Below, piece by piece: positions 58,922-64,000 of a stretch of 64,000 nt of DNA (position 1 is the first letter of the stretch; each line of letters starts with the position of its first letter). The stretch is from UBA4732 sp002404095 (GTDB lineage: Bacteria > Planctomycetota > Planctomycetia > Gemmatales > Gemmataceae): the NCBI GenBank assembly GCA_036783645.1, contig DAIPWT010000007.1:35192-99191 (forward strand), given 5' to 3'. The position numbers and the translations under genes are program-made. The notes beneath the pieces are model-generated. The model was not told the origin of the DNA and ran no database searches. It saw only the letters and a list, made by a program, of their open reading frames with translations.

Positions 58922-60546
58922 GAGAATTCCGTCGAGTTAATGAGTGCCCAAAACAGGTCTGTGACTCGTTGCGGGCGCGTCAGATGGTCGTCGGCCAATG
59001 CGGCTTCAAAATGCGCTTCTTCAGCGGCTGTGGGCCGGCGCGTCAGCGCGGCGAGGTAGGCCGTCTCCACCGCGCGCGGATTGTCCGGAGCCATCAAGGC
59101 GATGCGCATCGAGGCGTTTAATGGCTCGTCTCTGATATTACTTTGAACGAGGGCGCCGTTCATCATGAGCAGCCGCTGCGGGATGGTGCCGGTGCGGCCG
59201 TCGAACTCGTCCTCGCCACTGTCGCCGTAACGCTTGAGGAAATCGTTTTGCTGTCCGTAACGGGCAAGACGAAAGACGATGTGCGATTGCGCGTCAAGGG
59301 TTCCCACGGACGACGCTTGCTGAACCCCGCCGGCCACTTGCTCCGGCCGTAGTCGCGTCAGGGGAAAGACGGCAAACATCTTCTCCGCCGCCTCGCCGTC
59401 GTCGCCGTCGGCGGCGCTGTCCAGCCGGAACGCCTCCGAACTGGCGATGAGGCGAATGAGGCGGCGCAGATCATAGCCGTGCGACGAAAAATCATCGGCC
59501 AGGATTTGCAACGCCGGCGGAGTCGTTTCGTTCTGTTCAAGGTTATCGACCGGATCGACGAGCGGCCGGCTGAATAGCAGCGCCCAGACGCGGTTGACGG
59601 CGGCGCGGGCGAAGTACGGGTTTTTTGGGTGCGTGACCCAGCCCGCCAGCTGTTGCCGGCGCGTGCCGTGATCGGGCAGGAGTTCCGGCGCAAAAGGCAC
59701 GTGCGGCTCAATGGTCTTTGGAACCTGCGTCTTGCGGTCTTCCACGACGTACTCGCCGGCGCCGTCGTAAATGCCGGTGAATCCGACATGGGTTTGTCCA
59801 AAGAACGCGGACAGCCCCTCAAAATCGGCCTTCTTCCACGAGGCGAACGGATGGTTGTGGCACTGAGCGCAATCGAGCCGCAATCCGAGGAAGGCGCGTG
59901 TGACGCGACCGGCCAGCCGCACTGGGTCGGGCTGATTTTGTTTGTCTTGCTGACAGGTGACGCTTACGAAATTCGTGGCCGGCTTGTCGGTCCACAATCC
60001 GTCGTCGGCGATCAGGTCGCGGACGACTGCGTCATACGGCCGGTTGCGGGCCAAACTGTCCTCCAGCCAGGAAACGAATCGGTTGCGGCGATAAAAGAGG
60101 AAAGGCCCATCCTCGGCGCCCACATAGGTGCGGGCTAGACGCTCCGCGAAGTAATCCGCGAACCGGCGATCTTGCAAGAGATGGTCGAGCCACCAGGGCA
60201 ACCGTTGTTCCGCGGGCAAGGTCTCCAGCTGGCGGATTTCTTCCAGCGACGGCACAGTCCCTACCAGCCCAAGCGCCAGGCGCCGCGCGACCAGCAGGTC
60301 CGGGGCGGGTTGGGCTGCGTGTACTTTCGCCGTGGACCACTGTTCACGAAAAGAGGCGTCCGCGCGATCCACGGCGTCACGAAATTGCGGATCGCTATAG
60401 GCGTTGGCGTCGTACCGTGTGACGGGTTTCGGCGCTCGCGGCGGTATGAGCTGGTAGCCGACGGTACAGAGGCCGCCGCCGACCAAGGTCACGAACAGGA
60501 GATTGCGCATCCAGATCATCGGCTTGCCTTCCGTTGGGGCGTTCAA
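58909..60546 (-). CDS. DUF1549/DUF1553 protein with CxxCH motif
   Basis: A 545-residue protein. An N-terminal anchor ('RNLLFVTLVGGGLCTVGYQL') is followed by DUF1549 ('LVARRLALGLVGTVPSLEEI', 'YADYFAERL'-type) with heme-like CAQCH in 'LDCAQCHNHPFASWKKADF', then DUF1553 ('YFARAAVNRVWALLFSRPLV'). Partner of DUF1501. ATG 60519 (MIWMRNLLFV) is a possible shorter start. Confidence 0.93.
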   Translation of the reverse strand: MNAPTEGKPMIWMRNLLFVTLVGGGLCTVGYQLIPPRAPKPVTRYDANAYSDPQFRDAVDRADASFREQWSTAKVHAAQPAPDLLVARRLALGLVGTVPSLEEIRQLETLPAEQRLPWWLDHLLQDRRFADYFAERLARTYVGAEDGPFLFYRRNRFVSWLEDSLARNRPYDAVVRDLIADDGLWTDKPATNFVSVTCQQDKQNQPDPVRLAGRVTRAFLGLRLDCAQCHNHPFASWKKADFEGLSAFFGQTHVGFTGIYDGAGEYVVEDRKTQVPKTIEPHVPFAPELLPDHGTRRQQLAGWVTHPKNPYFARAAVNRVWALLFSRPLVDPVDNLEQNETTPPALQILADDFSSHGYDLRRLIRLIASSEAFRLDSAADGDDGEAAEKMFAVFPLTRLRPEQVAGGVQQASSVGTLDAQSHIVFRLARYGQQNDFLKRYGDSGEDEFDGRTGTIPQRLLMMNGALVQSNIRDEPLNASMRIALMAPDNPRAVETAYLAALTRRPTAAEEAHFEAALADDHLTRPQRVTDLFWALINSTEFSWNH

Positions 60547-60637
60547 GGTATTCTACCTTAAAGAAGGCACGGCGGTTTCACACGGTCAAAAAAGCGGCGC
60601 GCGAAACCGCCGACGCCGATGTGAGGTACTATTTGGC

Positions 60638-61888
60638 ATGAACCACCCGATCCTAACCAACCCGCAAAGCCCAATACCCTTCGCGCTCCCGGTACGCGAT
60701 GATGAGCCGTCCGGAATCATGCTGACCGCACTGCTTGTCAGGGACGACGACTTGCCGACCGCGCAGCCGGCGCCGCGTAAACCTCATTTCGTCTTCCGAT
60801 GCGTCGCGGCCGTCGGATCGGCGCTGGAATGGCTGTTCGGTTTCGCCTCGCTGTTCATCGCCTTGGCGGTGCTCGCGGCCTTGCCGGTGTTACAGTTCCT
60901 CAGCCTCGGCTATCTTCTGGAAGCCGGCGGACGTATCGCCCGGACGGGCAGGCTGCGCGACGGCTTCATCGGCGTCCGGCTCGCGGCCCGGCTCGGCAGC
61001 GTGGTTTTGGGCGGCTGGCTGTTTCTTTGGCCGGTGCGCTTTGTATCCGACATGGCCCGCTCGGCCGAGATCATCGACCCCAACGGCCGCGTGGCCGCCA
61101 ACTGGCGCTTCGGCCTACTTATGCTGATCGGCCTGACCTTTATTCACATCGCTTTGGCGTGCGCCCGTGGCGGCAAGCTGCGCTATTTTTTCTGGCCGTT
61201 CAACTTGGTGTGGCTGGTCCGCCGGCTCCTTCGCGGCGGTTATTACACGGAGGCGCGCGACGCGGTATGGGAAGTGTTCATGTCCTTGCGGCTGCCGTAT
61301 TATTTCTGGCTGGGATTCCGGGGTTTTATCGGCGCGTTCGCGTGGCTCGCCCTGCCGATCACGCTTCTCGCCGTGGGACGCGCCCACTTCCCTGCCGCGC
61401 CTCTGGTCGGATTTGTCGGAGCATTGATGCTCGCAGTCGTGCTGTTGTACCTGCCGTTTCTGCAAATGCGGCTCGCGGCCACGAATCGGCTGCGCGGGGC
61501 GTTTGAACTGCGGGCGGTGCGCGCCGATTTTGGCCGGGCGCCGTGGGCTTTTGCCGTCGCGTTCGTGATAACGCTGTTGTTCGCGTTGCCGCTTTACCTA
61601 TTGAAGATCCAGATTGTTCCACGGGAAGCCGCATGGCTGCCGAGTCTTGTCTTCATCGCCTTTATTTACCCGGCCCGCCTGTTGACAGGATGGGCGATGG
61701 CAAGGGCGGCGCGCCGGCCGACGCCACGGCATTGGTTCTTCCGCTGGACCGCCCGCGTGCCGCTTTTGCCGGCGGCGGCGTTTTATGTGCTGATCGTGTT
61801 TTTCACTCAGTACACCAGCTGGAACGGCGCCTGGAGCCTGTATGAACAGCACGCATTCCTTGTTCCTGTGCCCTTCTTCGGTATGTGA
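60638..61888 (+). CDS. DUF4013-like membrane protein
   Basis: A 416-residue protein with about 7-8 membrane segments ('LFIALAVLAALPVLQFLSLGY', 'LGSVVLGGWLFLWPVRF' and 'PLLPAAAFYVLIVFFTQYTSW'). GAGG lies upstream of ATG 60638. The motif 'QFLSLGYLLEAGGRIARTGRLRDGFIG' resembles DUF4013-type proteins but this is not certain. Function unknown. Confidence 0.65.
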   Translation: MNHPILTNPQSPIPFALPVRDDEPSGIMLTALLVRDDDLPTAQPAPRKPHFVFRCVAAVGSALEWLFGFASLFIALAVLAALPVLQFLSLGYLLEAGGRIARTGRLRDGFIGVRLAARLGSVVLGGWLFLWPVRFVSDMARSAEIIDPNGRVAANWRFGLLMLIGLTFIHIALACARGGKLRYFFWPFNLVWLVRRLLRGGYYTEARDAVWEVFMSLRLPYYFWLGFRGFIGAFAWLALPITLLAVGRAHFPAAPLVGFVGALMLAVVLLYLPFLQMRLAATNRLRGAFELRAVRADFGRAPWAFAVAFVITLLFALPLYLLKIQIVPREAAWLPSLVFIAFIYPARLLTGWAMARAARRPTPRHWFFRWTARVPLLPAAAFYVLIVFFTQYTSWNGAWSLYEQHAFLVPVPFFGM

Positions 61889-61911
61889 CGGGAGGGCGCG
61901 GGAACGGACTC

Positions 61912-62259
61912 TTAGTGGGAATGGCCGTGCCCATCGTCGGAGACAACAGGCGGTTCCACGCTAACCTCGCGCGGCGTCCAGTGAAGCCGGCCCTGGAGCC
62001 AGCCGCAGAACAGGGCGAGGCACGCCAGCGCCGCCACGATCCCCAACTGCCAGGCGAAATGTCCCGGCGCCAAGCGCGACCAGACGACCGCGCCCATGAG
62101 AAAGAGGAGGACGGCCGGCGCCCAGGCTCCGCGGGCCAAGACCGGCCAGAGGCTTTGCCAATTGACGGCCCACAACCACCAGACGACCCACAGACCGACC
62201 GAAAGCAACACAATGAGCCACGTCGCGTTCAGCGGTACCGCCGCGTTCACTTGTTCCAC
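61912..62259 (-). CDS. Small three-span membrane protein with His-rich tail
   Basis: A 115-residue protein; GTG 62259 follows GACGAGG. Segments 'LIVLLSVGLWVVWWLWAV', 'APAVLLFLMGAVVWSRL' and 'LGIVAALACLALFCGWL' span the membrane; the last residues are DDGHGHSH, which may bind metal. Family unknown. It is convergent with the DUF4013-like gene. Confidence 0.6.
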   Translation of the reverse strand: MEQVNAAVPLNATWLIVLLSVGLWVVWWLWAVNWQSLWPVLARGAWAPAVLLFLMGAVVWSRLAPGHFAWQLGIVAALACLALFCGWLQGRLHWTPREVSVEPPVVSDDGHGHSH

Positions 62260-62431
62260 GTTCGCCTCGTCGTCGGAGTGAGGAAGTCGATTGCAGGCTG
62301 TGATAGGGCCGCCTGGCGATTCCGTCAAGGATTTTGCGAAGGTTTCGCCGCGGTGCTCGTTGCAATTCGCGCGGCGTCGGGGTATTCTTATCAGCAGCAA
62401 GTCCACTCGGCTCCTAAGAGGAGATACTTCC

Positions 62432-62896
62432 ATGGCGCTCGATGACGTTCCGTTGGAAGACGCTGGCCGTGATTACTACGACCGCCAATTCAGCGGCCGA
62501 GTCCGCAACATCCGCAAATACGGCTCGGCGCCGCCGCCGCGCAAATCCAGAAGCGGCGCCTCCGGTTGGGCCGCGGGCGGCGGCGTAGTCGCCGTACTCG
62601 TCGTTATCCGCATTATTATCGCGGTCGCCGTCGGAGTGGGCACGTCGAGTTCGAGCAGCTACAACAACTACAACAGTTACCAGACGCCGACGATGCCCTC
62701 CAACCCGCCGATCGACTGGAACAACAACGTCCAAGTGGAACCGCGGCCGTGGCAGATCCAGCCCGGCGACCTTCCCGATTTTCAACAGGATGAGCGGCTG
62801 TTTCCGCCGATCCCGCCCGTTGTCTTCGACCCCGATCCGCTGCCGCCGCCTGTCGTGCCGGGCCAAGATCGCCTGCGGCCGGACAAGGACGATTGA
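62432..62896 (+). CDS. Single-TM protein with Pro-rich tail
   Basis: A 154-residue protein, ATG 62432 with AGAGGAG. Residues 1-45 are charged, residues 48-72 form a membrane span ('AAGGGVVAVLVVIRIIIAVA'), and the rest is Ser/Asn/Tyr/Pro-rich (SSSSSYNNYNSY, then 'NPPIDWNNN' and 'IPPVVFDPDPLPPPVV'). Probably an envelope protein; function unknown. Confidence 0.7.
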   Translation: MALDDVPLEDAGRDYYDRQFSGRVRNIRKYGSAPPPRKSRSGASGWAAGGGVVAVLVVIRIIIAVAVGVGTSSSSSYNNYNSYQTPTMPSNPPIDWNNNVQVEPRPWQIQPGDLPDFQQDERLFPPIPPVVFDPDPLPPPVVPGQDRLRPDKDD

Positions 62897-62981
62897 CGCC
62901 CCGACCACGAATCTCTACCGATCAGGACGCTCCGGCGCCCTGATTGTTCTTTTAACCGACCTGTCTGGGCGGGAGTCGCGC

Positions 62982-63863
62982 ATGGCCTTGTTTGGCGCCC
63001 ATATGTCCGCCGCCGGCGGCTGTCACAACGCCTTGCGCGAGGCGCAATCCCGCCATTGCGACACCGTCCAACTGTTCACAAAAAATGCCAACCAATGGAG
63101 CGCCCGCGACTTCACCTCGGACGAGGTGCGGTTGTTCCGCGACACGCTGCGCGACAGCGGCTTGCGGTTCGCCACGGCCCACGATTCGTATCTCATCAAC
63201 CTGGCGTCGCCCGACCCGGCCCTATACCGCCGCTCGCTCGAAGCGTTCACCGTCGAGGTGCAGCGGGCGGAGCAATTGGGACTGAGTTATCTCGTCATGC
63301 ACCCCGGCGCCCTGATGGGCGCCGCCGAGGAGGACGGCATCGCGCGCGTAGTTCGCGCGCTCGACGACGTTCACGCCCGCTGTCCTGGCTATGGCGTCCA
63401 GGTATTGCTGGAGACGACCGCGGGGCAAGGCACGACGCTCGGCTGGCGTTTCGAGCAACTGGCCGCCATTCTTTCGCGCGTCGCCGCGCCCGACCGCCTC
63501 GGCGTCTGCTTCGACACTTGCCACGTCTTCGCGGCCGGCTACGCCCTGGCGCCGCGGAAAGAGTACTTGGCGACGATGGCGGAGTTCGACCGGACGGTTG
63601 GATTGGATAAATTGAGGATGTTTCATATCAACGATAGCATCAAGCCGTTGGGCAGCCGGGTGGATCGTCACGCTCATATCGGCCGCGGCCAACTCGGCCT
63701 TGAGCCGTTCCGTTTGCTGGTCAACGATCCGCGGTTTGAGGACCGGCCGATGATTCTGGAGACGCCGAAGGAAGAAGACGACCACGACGATATGGACGCG
63801 GTGAATCTGGAAGTGCTGCGCGGTTTGCTGACGGGCCGCCGGGCCGCCAAGAAGCGGGGCTAA
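62982..63863 (+). CDS. nfo: Endonuclease IV (AP endonuclease)
   Basis: A 293-residue protein, ATG 62982. It matches the endonuclease IV family: 'FGAHMSAAGGCHNALREA' start, 'YLVMHPGAL', 'LLETTAGQGTTLG', 'GVCFDTCHVFAAGY' and 'MFHINDSIKPLGSRVDRHAH' with 'IGRG'. These hold the three-zinc ligands (His, Glu, Asp). It nicks DNA 5' to abasic sites. The C-terminus has a short basic tail (RRAAKKRG). Confidence 0.96.
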   Translation: MALFGAHMSAAGGCHNALREAQSRHCDTVQLFTKNANQWSARDFTSDEVRLFRDTLRDSGLRFATAHDSYLINLASPDPALYRRSLEAFTVEVQRAEQLGLSYLVMHPGALMGAAEEDGIARVVRALDDVHARCPGYGVQVLLETTAGQGTTLGWRFEQLAAILSRVAAPDRLGVCFDTCHVFAAGYALAPRKEYLATMAEFDRTVGLDKLRMFHINDSIKPLGSRVDRHAHIGRGQLGLEPFRLLVNDPRFEDRPMILETPKEEDDHDDMDAVNLEVLRGLLTGRRAAKKRG

Positions 63864-63889
63864 GGAGAACCTCCTGGTTCCCAAACTCC

Positions 63890-64000
63890 GAGCTTGTGAA
63901 TTTTTTACCTTGCCCTTTTTCCGCAGGGCGCCAACCTAGTGCTTTGTCACGCATGGATTGATGGGTGGGACGGGCTTCTAGCCCGTCCGGTCCCGCTGGA
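63890..64000. repeat. 111-bp dispersed repeat, copy 2 (cut by window end)
   Basis: Matches 51515-51625 with three mismatches and continues into the tandem array at the window edge. It starts 26 bases after the nfo stop and follows a GGTTCCCA-like segment, as copy 1 does. Confidence 0.92.

Noticed and set aside
1..64000. tRNA or rRNA genes
   Set aside because: I read for T-arm-like GTTCGAA(T/A)CC motifs with matching acceptor stems and for conserved rRNA segments and found none convincing; a tRNAscan-SE/Infernal run would settle it.

Overview
The window looks like a piece of a Planctomycetota genome, probably Gemmatales/Gemmataceae-like, and probably a draft or metagenome assembly because a 10-base N gap sits at 4891-4900. 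The phylum call rests on families that are abundant or near-exclusive there: DUF1800, DUF1501 and DUF1549/DUF1553 proteins, two DUF1080 proteins, a BBP7-type outer-membrane barrel, an LExLExR-type cell-surface N-terminus on a collagen-like protein, and membrane-anchored HEAT proteins. GC is high, apart from a few AT-rich islands. No rRNA, tRNA, CRISPR array or intact insertion sequence was recognised.

Layout. 1-8.1 kb: a DUF1800 gene and its secreted partner, a metallophosphoesterase, a double-PilZ protein, a FabF-like ketosynthase and an NCS2-like permease. 8.3-15.4 kb: a leftward defence-type operon made of a nuclease-methylase (Type IIG/PglX-like), a VapC-type toxin-antitoxin (TA) pair, and an SNF2 helicase. 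15.9-22.3 kb: a rearranged accessory region with two copies of a unit (DUF1080 gene, phd/vapC remnant, permease 3' fragment), a BBP7 barrel, a collagen-like protein and an AT-rich orphan. 22.4-31.7 kb: lepA, lepB, a ybgC-tolQ-tolR-like set and a membrane-anchored GTPase, all leftward. 31.9-33.2 kb: small orphans and a frameshifted HEPN gene. 33.3-45.5 kb: a long rightward run of radical SAM protein, lipoyl carrier, double-cluster ferredoxin, a ParE-type TA pair, Uma2, squalene-hopene-cyclase-like protein, a DUF116-prenyl synthase fusion, a chorismate-lyase-like protein, an MFS transporter, a glycosyltransferase and a thioesterase. 45.5-64 kb: an ABC exporter, PQQ-propeller, HEAT and squalene-cyclase-repeat proteins, a DUF1549/DUF1501 operon with DUF4160/DUF2442, membrane proteins, and endonuclease IV.

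Two observations stand out. First, TA modules sit inside operons and are bracketed by direct repeats made of host-gene sequence: a perfect 105-bp repeat of the helicase 5' end around the VapC pair, and a 62-bp repeat (four transitions) of the ferredoxin 3' end around the ParE pair. In both cases the full-length host gene is preserved. A third, decayed phd-vapC module is fused to a duplicated permease fragment. This suggests that TA modules enter operons by a repeat-forming, gene-sparing route. Second, long perfect or near-perfect palindromes of many unrelated sequences sit at gene ends. One is a perfect 50-bp palindrome inside the open frame of the DUF116-prenyl synthase fusion, and another appears to be read through at the start of the PQQ-propeller gene.

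The 33.3-45.5 kb cluster may be an undescribed isoprenoid or aromatic-lipid pathway. That reading comes only from gene content and operon-like spacing.
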